Shown: piece by piece, positions 24,453 through 33,604 of the stretch
How positions within the stretch are numbered: position 1 is the first letter of the stretch
Layout of the letters: each line of letters opens with the position of its first letter
The notes under the pieces: generated by a model
The model's database searches: none
Told to the model about the DNA's origin: nothing
Seen by the model: the letters and a program-made list of their open reading frames with translations, nothing else
Program-made: the position numbers and the translations under genes
Assembly: GCF_025370785.1 (NCBI RefSeq)
Contig: NZ_JAMXFA010000022.1
Span: 1,312-48,682 of the forward strand
Length of the DNA stretch: 47,371 bases
From: Laspinema olomoucense D3b
GTDB taxonomy: Bacteria; Cyanobacteriota; Cyanobacteriia; Cyanobacteriales; Laspinemataceae
Direction of reading: 5' to 3'

Positions 24453-26663
24453 TTAACCCACCAACTCAGTCCCGCGCTTGGCTAACGCTTCCGGAGTCAA
24501 CCCATTGAACTCCATAATTTGCGTTGCACTGGCAGTCGTCTCCCCTCGCTTCCAAGCAAAAACATCCCGCTTGGCGGTACTGCGTAACATAATCGGTTCT
24601 AGCATTCCCGAAGCACCCCCGGTAACGCCAATTAAGGCATCCCCGCCAAAGAACTTCTCAAAGCCAGCATCATCCAAGAATCCGCCATCGGCTTGGGAAC
24701 AGGTTTCCCAGGCGACATCACGGGGACGATACAACCGGCGCGGACTCACAACCGATACAATCTTTGACCCAATCCCTTGGGCTTTTAATTGCTCTGCTGC
24801 GTCATACACGGGAATCAAGGTCATATCCCCAATCACCGCAAACACAACGGTTTTATCTCCGGGAATCTCTTGGAGGACAACTGCCCCATCTTGTAACGCT
24901 TGTTGAGATTGCTCAAACGTAGTGCGAATCGGTAACGGGGTTTTACTCGCCGTAATCACAATCCCTTTATTCTGGGTACTCAGCGCCCAATCATAACAGA
25001 CTTGGATGCTATTAGAATCCGGGGGGAACAAGGGGAAAACGTTGCCGTTTCGCATCATGGCGGCAAAGTAGTTTTCAATTTCAGGACGTTGGTGAGTCCA
25101 TCCGTTGCGTCCTTGTTCTAAGGCCCCTGCGGTATATAAAGTGACCGTACTCGGGGTCGGACGGCGTAATTCCGCCATCGCTTGGGTGACGGTTTGCCAG
25201 ACGGGGACCCCGTTAATGGCAAAGGATTCGTAGGAACACCAGAGGGTCCGCGCCCCAAATAAAGCTAAAGCTGCGGCTAATCCGGCGCAGGCATCTTCGC
25301 TTAAAGGTTCATAAACTTGTCCCTTGGGTCCTTGAAAATAGGCGTCGTCAGCAGTGGGGTGAATAATTTTTAGGGCAACGTTGATGTTGTTGATGCCGGA
25401 AGCGGCGTTTCCATCAGCGTTGGTGACGACAAATTTGGGGTCTTTTTTGCCGACATAGGCGACGAGTTCTCCCATTGCGGTGGTGGCGACTTGGTTCTCA
25501 CCGATCGCATATTCCTTGAGGGGAAGTTTACCTAACTCCGGCAAAGCTAACTCAAACTCAGTTTTGACAATACTGGCGGCAGGTCCCCCAGCAGCCCGTT
25601 CAAAGTTGGTCCGAACCAGTTGCCACGCTTCGGGACTCAGGGCACGGTTTTGGAGGGCACTGACAATTTCTGCGTTATCCAGGGTGTGATGTCCATAGAG
25701 GTTATGGGATTTGGCCCCCAGGGCATGGACTCCAGCCCCTTTGAGTTGCTTGATAATCAGGACGGTGAGTTTGCCTCCCAGGGCGGATTTAGCGGCTTTG
25801 TCCGTGGCTTCAATCACCGCTTGAGCAAATTCTAGCCGTTTCTGGAAGGAAAAGGCTGTGCTATCGACATATTCCCCGGGTTGGTTGGCATCGTCGTAGT
25901 CTTTGGCGTTGACGAGGATGATTTCTTGGAAACCGTTGCCTTCCCAGTATTCAATCATCTCTTGGTTAGGTTTGGTGGACACCATGCTGTGATGTTCCTG
26001 GGAATATCCGTTCCAAACCAGGATGGGGAGGAAGTTGGTAACTTCGGGATAGGCGGTGTGGAAATGCGCCATGCTACTCATGACGTAGGGTTCGCCGATG
26101 CCGCCATCGCCGATGGTGACGGGGAAGAGGATATCGGGATGCAGGAGTGCCCCTGCCATTGCGAAATGCTGCCCTTGTCCCAGGGGTCCAGCGGGGTTGA
26201 GGAGTCCGGGAATTTGTCCGGAGAGGTGTCCGAGGAGTCCTTTGTGCTCCCGGAAGCGATCGCGCATTTGTTGGACGGTATGAATGCCCATTTCCTCTAA
26301 GGAGCGATCGAGGAACATATTACTGTAAAAGCCGGGGGCATGGTGTCCCACTTCGGTGATAATGTTTTTATGACCGAGCATCACTAGGGCGGCGATTCCC
26401 TCGGCAACGCTGGCAAATCCGCCCGGGTGTCCGGAGGCTTTAGACGCGGTGACTTGGAGGATCAGGTAGCGCAGGGCGTCGGCAGCCAGGAGGGTCTGGT
26501 AGGCAGCGGAGTGATCCGGGGGGGAGGCGATCGCAGTTTTCCCCGTGGCGATCGCGGGTTCTTTGCCGTAGCGGTCAAAATCCGGCCATTGTTCGCCAAA
26601 ATATTGAATGCCCTCACAAAATGCGGGGGTCTTTGCCGGTGCAGATGGAATCTGTGTCGTCAT
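24453..26663 (-). CDS. Divergent transketolase-family thiamine-diphosphate enzyme
   Basis: A 736-residue ThDP enzyme with transketolase-like order. The N-terminal half shows SGHPGGFASVAEG, HHAPGFYS, GPLGQGQHFAMAGAL and the cofactor motif GDGGIGEPYVM; the usual Asn of GDG...N motifs is not obvious. A pyrimidine-type domain follows (VVTNADGNAASGINN, EDACAGLAAALALFGART), then a C-terminal domain (KIVSVVSPRRLYRPRDV). It is longer than the Calvin-cycle transketolase (about 670 residues) and differs from phosphoketolases, whose GHWGTTPG signature is missing. It may transfer two-carbon units between sugar phosphates, or act on another 2-keto substrate. It is a single-gene unit with its own terminator. 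Donor and acceptor are unknown. Confidence 0.8.
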   Translation of the reverse strand: MTTQIPSAPAKTPAFCEGIQYFGEQWPDFDRYGKEPAIATGKTAIASPPDHSAAYQTLLAADALRYLILQVTASKASGHPGGFASVAEGIAALVMLGHKNIITEVGHHAPGFYSNMFLDRSLEEMGIHTVQQMRDRFREHKGLLGHLSGQIPGLLNPAGPLGQGQHFAMAGALLHPDILFPVTIGDGGIGEPYVMSSMAHFHTAYPEVTNFLPILVWNGYSQEHHSMVSTKPNQEMIEYWEGNGFQEIILVNAKDYDDANQPGEYVDSTAFSFQKRLEFAQAVIEATDKAAKSALGGKLTVLIIKQLKGAGVHALGAKSHNLYGHHTLDNAEIVSALQNRALSPEAWQLVRTNFERAAGGPAASIVKTEFELALPELGKLPLKEYAIGENQVATTAMGELVAYVGKKDPKFVVTNADGNAASGINNINVALKIIHPTADDAYFQGPKGQVYEPLSEDACAGLAAALALFGARTLWCSYESFAINGVPVWQTVTQAMAELRRPTPSTVTLYTAGALEQGRNGWTHQRPEIENYFAAMMRNGNVFPLFPPDSNSIQVCYDWALSTQNKGIVITASKTPLPIRTTFEQSQQALQDGAVVLQEIPGDKTVVFAVIGDMTLIPVYDAAEQLKAQGIGSKIVSVVSPRRLYRPRDVAWETCSQADGGFLDDAGFEKFFGGDALIGVTGGASGMLEPIMLRSTAKRDVFAWKRGETTASATQIMEFNGLTPEALAKRGTELVG

Positions 26664-26983
26664 GCCTATTTTTTAACCTCTAGGAAACTATAATCCTTGC
26701 ATTTTTAAATTATTTCATAAATTTACCCCCGGGTTTACAGGTTTCGCAACCTTTTTGTTGTTTAAGTCCATCAGTTCTACTTGGGGTGGCTATAAACTGA
26801 GGCGATCGCCGTCCAGGATACCATAGAATGCAGGCTATTCTACTGAGCAGTCCGTCATTCTCCACGTGAGACCGTGGCTCGATTTGGGGAACCACTCCAA
26901 AAGAGTCAAAATCGCCTAAGATCCAATCACCCTAAAAAATTTTGAGGGAGTTGGCTCCGGAGCTATTTTGGATGCTGTGGCTG

Positions 26984-26989
26984 TATAAT
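26984..26989 (+). promoter_or_regulatory. Possible -10 box, TATAAT
   Basis: TATAAT directly preceded by CTG resembles an extended -10 element; no convincing -35 is present at 16-18 bp. It would start a transcript near 26996, giving a leader of about 130 nt before the exoprotein start. Confidence 0.35.
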
Positions 26990-27004
26990 TGTTGAGGAGA
27001 TGGA

Positions 27005-27054
27005 AGGGTTGAAGGTCGTTGAGTTCGGCAGAAGGTCTCACCTCAACCTTTTTT
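27005..27054 (+). terminator. Leader hairpin with T-run, possible attenuator
   Basis: AAGGGTTGA near 27004-27012 pairs with TCAACCTTT near 27043-27051, leaving about 30 nt between them, and a run of six T follows at 27049-27054. It lies between the putative promoter and the exoprotein start, so it could end a short RNA or attenuate the operon. The stem is imperfect. Confidence 0.35.
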
Positions 27055-27128
27055 ATCCCCATAAGGGTCCAAAAATCTCTGAAAATAGGGTGTGAAATTC
27101 CAGCTAACTGCTAGTGTCTATCAAAACA

Positions 27129-30100
27129 ATGGTAAAGGCAAAACGAGCCGGAAAAATCCTCAAACCTCGGTGGCACCGGACTGGAGTCACCGCCCTATTC
27201 TTGGCCCTTTCTGGAGGGGGACTGGTCAATTCAGTGCAGGGGCAAATTGTCCCCGATCGCACTTTACCCAATCCGTCCCAAGTCATCAATCAAGGGACAG
27301 GTTTGAGGATTGAAGGGGGAACCCCTGCCGGGGGAAATTTATTTCATAGTTTTACGGAGTTTTCCGTTCCCACGGGTGGGGAAGCCTATTTTAATAATGC
27401 TCCGGATATTGTCAATATTATTAGTAGAATTACGGGCAGCAATCTTTCCAGCATTGATGGGTTAATTCGGGCCAATGGCAACAGCAATCTGTTTTTAATC
27501 AATCCGAAGGGGATTGTTTTGGGTCCCAATGCTACGTTGGATATTGGCGGGTCATTTGTTTTGTCTACAGCGGAGGCGATACAGTTTAGCGATCGCTATC
27601 TCTTTAGTGCTACAAATCCCACCGAATCACCCCTACTCACCGTAGCAGTTCCCATCGGTTTACAATATGGTCCAACCGTCGGAAATATCACCCTAGAAGG
27701 TTCCCGCTTAGAAGTGGTACAAGAGCGTAATTTAGCTATTCTCGGCGGCAATGTTGTCCTGAATGGGGCACAGCTAGTCGCCCCGTTCGGTAACATTACT
27801 TTAGCGGGAATTAGTTCGGGAGAAATTGCCCTAGAAAGTACCATCCCTGAGTTTTCTAAACCCATCGGTGGGGCTGATGTTACTCTCACGAATGGGGCGA
27901 GGGTGGATGTCACCGGCAGCAATGGGAGTATTCAGGTCCAGGGAAATCATATCACCCTCATGGGGGGTTCTCAGTTGCAGGCGGGAATGCCTCGGAATGG
28001 GGGTGAAATTGGGTCTAGGGCTGGGGATATTCGAGTCAATGCCTGGGGGGATATCCGCCTGATTGAGCGCAGTTTTATTAGCAATTTAGTCCAATTGGGA
28101 GCATTAGGAATTGGAGGAAATATTGAGCTAACTGGCAATTTGGTGAGTCTGACAAATGGAGGGAGAATTACCACGGAGACAGCAGGAATTGGAAGCGCTG
28201 GACAGATTCAGATTAATACGCCTATTTTAGATATTTCTGGGTTTAGTCCTGATGGGTTGTTTAGTGGAATTCTCTCTCAGTCCCAAGGGGTGGATAGTGG
28301 AGGGAGTGGGCAGATTAGGATTAATGGTGCGAATAATCCGTTAGGGGATGTTCGGTTGAGCGATCGCGGATTTATTGCCACGGTGACTGAGGGTCATCAA
28401 CCCGGGGGGGATATAGAAGTTCATGTGAATACTTTATCCTTAGAAGCTGGGGGACAAATTATTGCGATCGCCACTCATACAGGCAATGGGGGAAACATCA
28501 CCGTTACAGCAACGGAAAGCGTAAGCATTGGTGGAAATAGTCGGCGCTTTTTGGACTCTCCCTTTGACCAGAAAGAGGAAACAGTTTTTAATTTGGATAA
28601 CTTAGAATTTACCAGTAATTTGAATCCCGAACTGGAGGCATCAGGACCGGGAGAGATTCCTTATCTTACCGTGGAACGGACTCCCGAGCAAATTATTAGT
28701 GGAAATAGCGGATTAGGTCCAGCAACTAATAGTTTTGACTATTTTTCATTTACCGTTGCTGCACCCGGAAGAGGTGTTTTTGATATAGATGGGGGAGATG
28801 GATATCAGGATATTCCCGGCAGTTTAGATACAGAAATGGTCCTGTTTGACCGCACGACTGGAGCAATTATTGCCCTAAATGATGACTCTAGTATTAATGA
28901 TGGGGCGATCGGGAGTACAGTAGAGCAAGATTCCTATCTTTCCCTTGATAGGTTAGAGCCCGGAAGTTATGTAATTGGGATTGGGGAATTTGATACGGTT
29001 CCTCATCCCGTCGAACTGCTGGAAGGGGATAAAATTGATAGGGGAGATACCTATCGCTTGCACATTTCTGTGGAATATCCCGGAATAAATATGGCATTGC
29101 CTCAAGAAAGCGTTGCTTTGGGTAATTTTAACCCCAATTATGGCGGCAGTAGTGGAATTGTTTCCCTGACTCGGACTGGGGGAAACAGTGGCAATATCCA
29201 AATTAATACCGGGAGTTTATGGGGAGGTTCCCCGGGAGAAATTCTCTCTACCACTTTTGGAACCGGACAAGCGGGAGATATTAGTTTAGTCGCTAATTCA
29301 GTGGAACTCAACCGGGCTAATGTTGCCAATATTACCCGAGGCAGGGGGAGTGCTGGCAGCATTTTTGCGGTGGCTGAATCCTTTACTCTGAACAATAATG
29401 GAATTCTCAATCTCAGTAATTTTGGGGAAGGGGATACAGGAGATATTCACATTGATGCTGAAAGGGTTAATTTACTCAATGGCAGCATTATTAATAATAG
29501 CACTTATCTGAGGGGGAATGCGGGCAAGGTGACTATTAATGCTCGCGATCGCCTGGTGATAACGGGAAATTTGGACAATATTGAAAGTCGGATTTTAAAT
29601 TTGGTGGGAGGCCCTTCCTCCGTCGGCAATTCCGCTGGAATTGAGTTAAATACAGGAGAACTCATTCTAGGAGATGGGGGAGGAATTAATTCCACCAGCT
29701 ATGGAGAAGGAGATGCGGGTCCGATTACAATTGAGGCCCGAGAAGGAGTTACTTTAACCCGCTTAGGACCGAATGGGCGGGGTTCATTTATCTGGAGTCG
29801 CATCCGAGGGACTGGGCGAGGAAATGCCGGGAATATTACCTTGATTACTCCCCGGATTTTCATGGATGATGGGGCAGCAATTTCCAGTTTTACCCAAGGT
29901 CTTGGCCATGCCGGGAGTGTGAATATTCAGGCGGGAGAGATGGTGGTATCTGAAGGTTCAATTGATAGTAGTGTGCAATCAACGGCAGTGGGTGATGGAG
30001 GAGAGGTGAATATTAATGCTAGAGTCCTCTCCTTAATGAACCGTTCTCAAATCAGTGCTAAAACTGAGGGACAAGGAGATGGGGGACAAGTTAGGATTCA

Positions 30101-30932
30101 GATCAGCGATGCGATCGCCTTGGATAATAGTACAATTACCACCAGTAGCGCTACGGAGGGCATTGGGGGAAATGTGCAACTTCAAGCGGGGAGTTTACTG
30201 TTAGATAATCAGTCATTTATTACCGGACAAACCACCTCCTCTCAAGGGGGAAATTTACAATTAGAATTAACCAGTGGCCTCCTGATGCGTGGAGGCAGTC
30301 AAATTACCGCCACAGCAGGAACCGATGGGGCCGGTGGCGATGGCGGAAATATCCAGATTTCTGCCCCGGTTATTCTCGCCTTTCCCGGGGAAAATAGTGA
30401 TATTACTGCCAATGCCTTTGAAGGGGATGGAGGCAATATTCAACTGATCGCCGAAGGGATTCTAGGATTAGAATTTAGATCCCAACCCACCCCCCGAAGT
30501 GATATCACGGCGAGTTCTGAATTGGGAGTCTCGGGCAATGTCACCCTCTCCACCCCCGAAGTCACTCCGGGGTCTGGATTGGTAGACTTACCCCAGCAGC
30601 TTTCGGACATCGCTAACCAAGTCACCGTCGGGTGTGTAGCAGCCCAGGGCAATTCGTTTACCATCGTCGGACGGGGGGGATTACCGGAAGACCCCCAGGA
30701 GACAATCCAGGGTCAAACTGTCTGGGAAGATTTGCGCCAATTTCCTGCCGATCTCACAACCCAGACCGAGACTGTAAACCCGGGGCGATCGCAACCCTTG
30801 ATAGAAGCCACCGGATGGACCCTGAATCCAGACGGAAATATCGCCTTAATTGCGACCCTACCCGCAACTTTAGGCGATCGCCTCCCTCCCTGTCCTTCCT
30901 CACCCACCGAACGCATAAAGCAGGCACAATAG
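27129..30932 (+). CDS. Haemagglutinin-like two-partner-secretion exoprotein
   Basis: A secreted beta-helical protein of 1267 residues from the ATG at 27129; a GTG five codons upstream is possible. A signal peptide ends near residue 38 (NSVQG, then QIVPD). Residues ~40-180 form the filamentous-haemagglutinin N-terminal (TPS) secretion domain, with NLFHSFTEFSV, ANGNSNLFLINPKGIVLG and GGSFVLSTA. The rest is repetitive, dominated by GGNI/GDI-type turns of a right-handed beta-helix. Residues ~530-660 interrupt this with a globular insert (FDYFSFTVAAPGRG, DTEMVLFDRTTG, PGSYVIGIGEF) resembling DVUA0089/PPC-type domains. No TpsB transporter gene is in the window. It starts an operon; the next start is 2 bp after its stop. 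Confidence 0.88.
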   Translation: MVKAKRAGKILKPRWHRTGVTALFLALSGGGLVNSVQGQIVPDRTLPNPSQVINQGTGLRIEGGTPAGGNLFHSFTEFSVPTGGEAYFNNAPDIVNIISRITGSNLSSIDGLIRANGNSNLFLINPKGIVLGPNATLDIGGSFVLSTAEAIQFSDRYLFSATNPTESPLLTVAVPIGLQYGPTVGNITLEGSRLEVVQERNLAILGGNVVLNGAQLVAPFGNITLAGISSGEIALESTIPEFSKPIGGADVTLTNGARVDVTGSNGSIQVQGNHITLMGGSQLQAGMPRNGGEIGSRAGDIRVNAWGDIRLIERSFISNLVQLGALGIGGNIELTGNLVSLTNGGRITTETAGIGSAGQIQINTPILDISGFSPDGLFSGILSQSQGVDSGGSGQIRINGANNPLGDVRLSDRGFIATVTEGHQPGGDIEVHVNTLSLEAGGQIIAIATHTGNGGNITVTATESVSIGGNSRRFLDSPFDQKEETVFNLDNLEFTSNLNPELEASGPGEIPYLTVERTPEQIISGNSGLGPATNSFDYFSFTVAAPGRGVFDIDGGDGYQDIPGSLDTEMVLFDRTTGAIIALNDDSSINDGAIGSTVEQDSYLSLDRLEPGSYVIGIGEFDTVPHPVELLEGDKIDRGDTYRLHISVEYPGINMALPQESVALGNFNPNYGGSSGIVSLTRTGGNSGNIQINTGSLWGGSPGEILSTTFGTGQAGDISLVANSVELNRANVANITRGRGSAGSIFAVAESFTLNNNGILNLSNFGEGDTGDIHIDAERVNLLNGSIINNSTYLRGNAGKVTINARDRLVITGNLDNIESRILNLVGGPSSVGNSAGIELNTGELILGDGGGINSTSYGEGDAGPITIEAREGVTLTRLGPNGRGSFIWSRIRGTGRGNAGNITLITPRIFMDDGAAISSFTQGLGHAGSVNIQAGEMVVSEGSIDSSVQSTAVGDGGEVNINARVLSLMNRSQISAKTEGQGDGGQVRIQISDAIALDNSTITTSSATEGIGGNVQLQAGSLLLDNQSFITGQTTSSQGGNLQLELTSGLLMRGGSQITATAGTDGAGGDGGNIQISAPVILAFPGENSDITANAFEGDGGNIQLIAEGILGLEFRSQPTPRSDITASSELGVSGNVTLSTPEVTPGSGLVDLPQQLSDIANQVTVGCVAAQGNSFTIVGRGGLPEDPQETIQGQTVWEDLRQFPADLTTQTETVNPGRSQPLIEATGWTLNPDGNIALIATLPATLGDRLPPCPSSPTERIKQAQ

Positions 30933-30934
30933 TC

Positions 30935-33556
30935 ATGCTAAAACTCATCACCACCTATCTAAAGTCCCGTAAAATCCGACAATTCCTCCTCCTCAGTTTC
31001 CTCACCCTCCTCACCATCATCCACCCCCATCCAGCCACCCCCATCTCCCCCACCTCCCCTATCTCCCCTATCTCCCCCATCCTCCCCACCTCCCCCACCT
31101 CCCCTATCTCCCCCACCTCCCCTATCTCCCAAACCCCCGACCCCACGGAATTAGTCCACCGTGGCACAACCCACTATCAACAGGGACAATTCTTAGAAGC
31201 AACCAAGCTATGGGAAGAGGCAGCCGCCATTTATAGCGATCGCCTCGCCCCCTTAAACCAAGCCCAAACCCTCACTTATCTGGCCTTAGCCTATCATAAG
31301 TTAGGCCGCCGCCCCCAAGCAGCCACCGCCATCGCTGAGAGTTTGGAACTCTTACAACAGGTTAATCCCCTGCCCTCCAGAGGGTTGGCAATTTTCGCCC
31401 AAGCCCTGAATACCCGAGGTATTCTGGAACTGGCTGCGGGACAGAATCAAGCCGCCTTAGACACCTGGAGACAAGCCGCAGCGACTTATACTCGGGCGGG
31501 AGATGACCTGGGTAAATTAGGGAGTCTGATTAACCAAGCCCAAGCCCTGCAAGCCTTGGGCCAGTATCGCCGCGCCCGCACTTTGTTAGAAGAATGGATT
31601 ATTGAATTAGATCAAAAACCGGATACTCTCTTGAAAGCGGATGGGTTGCGGAGTTTGGGGGTTGCCCTCCAAACCATCGGGGATTTAGAACAATCCCAGG
31701 CGGTTTTAGAACAGAGTTGGCGACTTAGCGATCGCCTCAAATCCCCGGGGGATACTAGCGCTACCTTACTCAATATCGGGAATATCGCCCGGTATTTAGA
31801 CCGCAATGATATCGCCATTGCCTACTATCAACAAGCGGAACAATTAGCCACCGAACCCTTAACGCGATCGCAAGCTCAACTCAACCAGTTTAGCCTATTC
31901 GTCGCCCTCAAAGACTGGGCTGCTGCCCGCGAATTACGCCCCCAACTGCAATCTCACCTTGCCACCCTTCCCGCGAGTCAAGCGGCCCTCTATGCCCGCG
32001 TCAATTTTGCCGCCAGTTGGAGCAAAATGGGGGAAGACTTGCCTGAAATTGCCCAAGGGTTAGCCGAAACCCTGGCGATCGCCAAGGACCTGCAAGATGG
32101 GCGATCGCAAGCCTACGCCCTCACCCAACTGGGCCAGCTTTACCGCCAGACCGAACAGTGGGAAGAGGCCGAAACCCTGACCCAACAAGCCCTCCAAATC
32201 GCCCAATCCATCCAAGCCGATGAAATTATCGCCCCGGCTGCTTGGCAACTGGGTCAGATTCTCACCCAACAGCAACAACTCCAACCGGCCCTAAGTGCGT
32301 ATAATATTGCCTTTGAAACCTTGAAAAACTTGCGCCGCGACTTAGTAGCCATCTCTCCGGACCTGCAGTTTGATTTCAAAGAAAGTGTAGAACCTGTATA
32401 TCGTGAACTGGTGAGTTTACTCCTCCAACCCGATGCGACCCCGGAAGACATTGAACAGGCTAGACAAGTCATGGAAGCCTTACAAATCGCCGAATTAGAC
32501 AACTTTTTCCGCGAGGCTTGTTTAGATGTGCAGCCGGTACAATTAGAGGAAATCGATACCCATGCGGCAGCCATTTATCCCATTGTCTTACCCGATCGCC
32601 TGGAAGTGATACTCTCCCTGCCCGGTCAACCCTTGCGCCACTATACTACGCCCCTGAGTGGCAGTCGCGTCGAAGCCACTCTCGAAGAACTGCGATCGGC
32701 CATGCACCCCGGCTATTCCTCCCCGGAACGCTTGCGCCTGTGCGCCCAAGTCTATGACTGGTTGATTCGACCCGCCGCAGCGGATTTAGCCAAAAGTGAG
32801 ATTACTACCCTGGTTTTTATCCCCGATGGCGGTTTCGCGTCCATTCCCCTCGCCGCCCTGTATGACGGCAGCCGCTATTTGATTGAAACCTATAATACCG
32901 CCCTGAGTCCCGGGTTACAACTGTTTCCCCAGGGTCTCACCCAGGAAAAACTCACCGCCCTCACTGCCGGTTTAACCGAGGGGCGACAAGGATTTTCCCC
33001 CCTCCCTGGAGTCGCCGAAGAGTTCCAACAAATTACCCAAGAAGTTCCAGGGGATACCTTGCTTGATCGCGAATTTACCCGGGCCCAATTGGAAGCGCAA
33101 CTCAATCGCCAATCTTACCCGATCATTCACCTCGCAACCCACGGACAATTTAGTTCTAATCCCGAGGAAACCTTTCTGCTGACCTGGGATGGTCGAATTT
33201 CAATTAAAGATTTCGATAAGTTTTTCAATAAGCAACGCCTAGGGGTTCTCAAACCCATTGAACTATTAGTGATGAGTGCTTGTCAAACAGCAACTGGAGA
33301 TAAACGTGCTACACTCGGTTTAGCCGGATTTGCACTCCGTTCCGGAGCCCGCAGCACCCTGGCTAGTCTCTGGTCCGTTCACGACCAATCCACCGCCGAT
33401 TTAATGAGCGAGTTTTATCGCCAATTAACCCGATCCGAGGCAGGAATGACGAAAAGCGAGGCGTTGCGCCAAGCACAATTGGCCCTATTAAACGACCCCT
33501 TGTACAAACATCCCTATTATTGGTCGGCGTTTATTTTAGTCGGAAATTGGTTATGA
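30935..33556 (+). CDS. TPR-CHAT domain protein, putative caspase-like protease
   Basis: An 873-residue protein. I use the ATG at 30935, 2 bp after the exoprotein stop; the open frame continues upstream inside that gene but without homology. An N-terminal hydrophobic segment (LLLSFLTLLTII) suggests a signal peptide or anchor. It is followed by a low-complexity Pro/Thr/Ser/Ile run (about 35-65). TPR repeats fill ~70-540. The CHAT domain (~590-873) has its catalytic pair in HLATHGQF (His736) and SACQTATG (Cys783). CHAT proteins are caspase-HetF-related proteases; in cyanobacteria they commonly accompany TPS exoproteins and DUF928. It may process the exoprotein or its partners, perhaps outside the cytosol. 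Confidence 0.87.
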   Translation: MLKLITTYLKSRKIRQFLLLSFLTLLTIIHPHPATPISPTSPISPISPILPTSPTSPISPTSPISQTPDPTELVHRGTTHYQQGQFLEATKLWEEAAAIYSDRLAPLNQAQTLTYLALAYHKLGRRPQAATAIAESLELLQQVNPLPSRGLAIFAQALNTRGILELAAGQNQAALDTWRQAAATYTRAGDDLGKLGSLINQAQALQALGQYRRARTLLEEWIIELDQKPDTLLKADGLRSLGVALQTIGDLEQSQAVLEQSWRLSDRLKSPGDTSATLLNIGNIARYLDRNDIAIAYYQQAEQLATEPLTRSQAQLNQFSLFVALKDWAAARELRPQLQSHLATLPASQAALYARVNFAASWSKMGEDLPEIAQGLAETLAIAKDLQDGRSQAYALTQLGQLYRQTEQWEEAETLTQQALQIAQSIQADEIIAPAAWQLGQILTQQQQLQPALSAYNIAFETLKNLRRDLVAISPDLQFDFKESVEPVYRELVSLLLQPDATPEDIEQARQVMEALQIAELDNFFREACLDVQPVQLEEIDTHAAAIYPIVLPDRLEVILSLPGQPLRHYTTPLSGSRVEATLEELRSAMHPGYSSPERLRLCAQVYDWLIRPAAADLAKSEITTLVFIPDGGFASIPLAALYDGSRYLIETYNTALSPGLQLFPQGLTQEKLTALTAGLTEGRQGFSPLPGVAEEFQQITQEVPGDTLLDREFTRAQLEAQLNRQSYPIIHLATHGQFSSNPEETFLLTWDGRISIKDFDKFFNKQRLGVLKPIELLVMSACQTATGDKRATLGLAGFALRSGARSTLASLWSVHDQSTADLMSEFYRQLTRSEAGMTKSEALRQAQLALLNDPLYKHPYYWSAFILVGNWL

Positions 33557-33604
33557 AGGGGTTTCTACTGTTCTATGTTTTCCCCAAACTGACGAGGTGT
33601 TCCC

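Larger units (their letters stand above)
26664..27128. other. Divergent intergenic region upstream of the exoprotein operon
   Basis: Holds the putative promoter and leader hairpin of the plus-strand operon (see 26984-27054) and the promoter region of the transketolase-like gene. A 10-nt palindrome GCTCCGGAGC lies at 26954-26963. A 61-codon minus-strand frame (26710-26895) has no family features and I do not call it. Confidence 0.5.

Noticed and set aside
26710-26895. 61-codon minus-strand frame upstream of the exoprotein operon
   Set aside because: No recognisable domain, and it lies over probable promoter sequence.
30632-30934. 101-codon upstream extension of the CHAT gene
   Set aside because: Lies inside the exoprotein gene in another frame and has no homology; the ATG 2 bp after the exoprotein stop is better.
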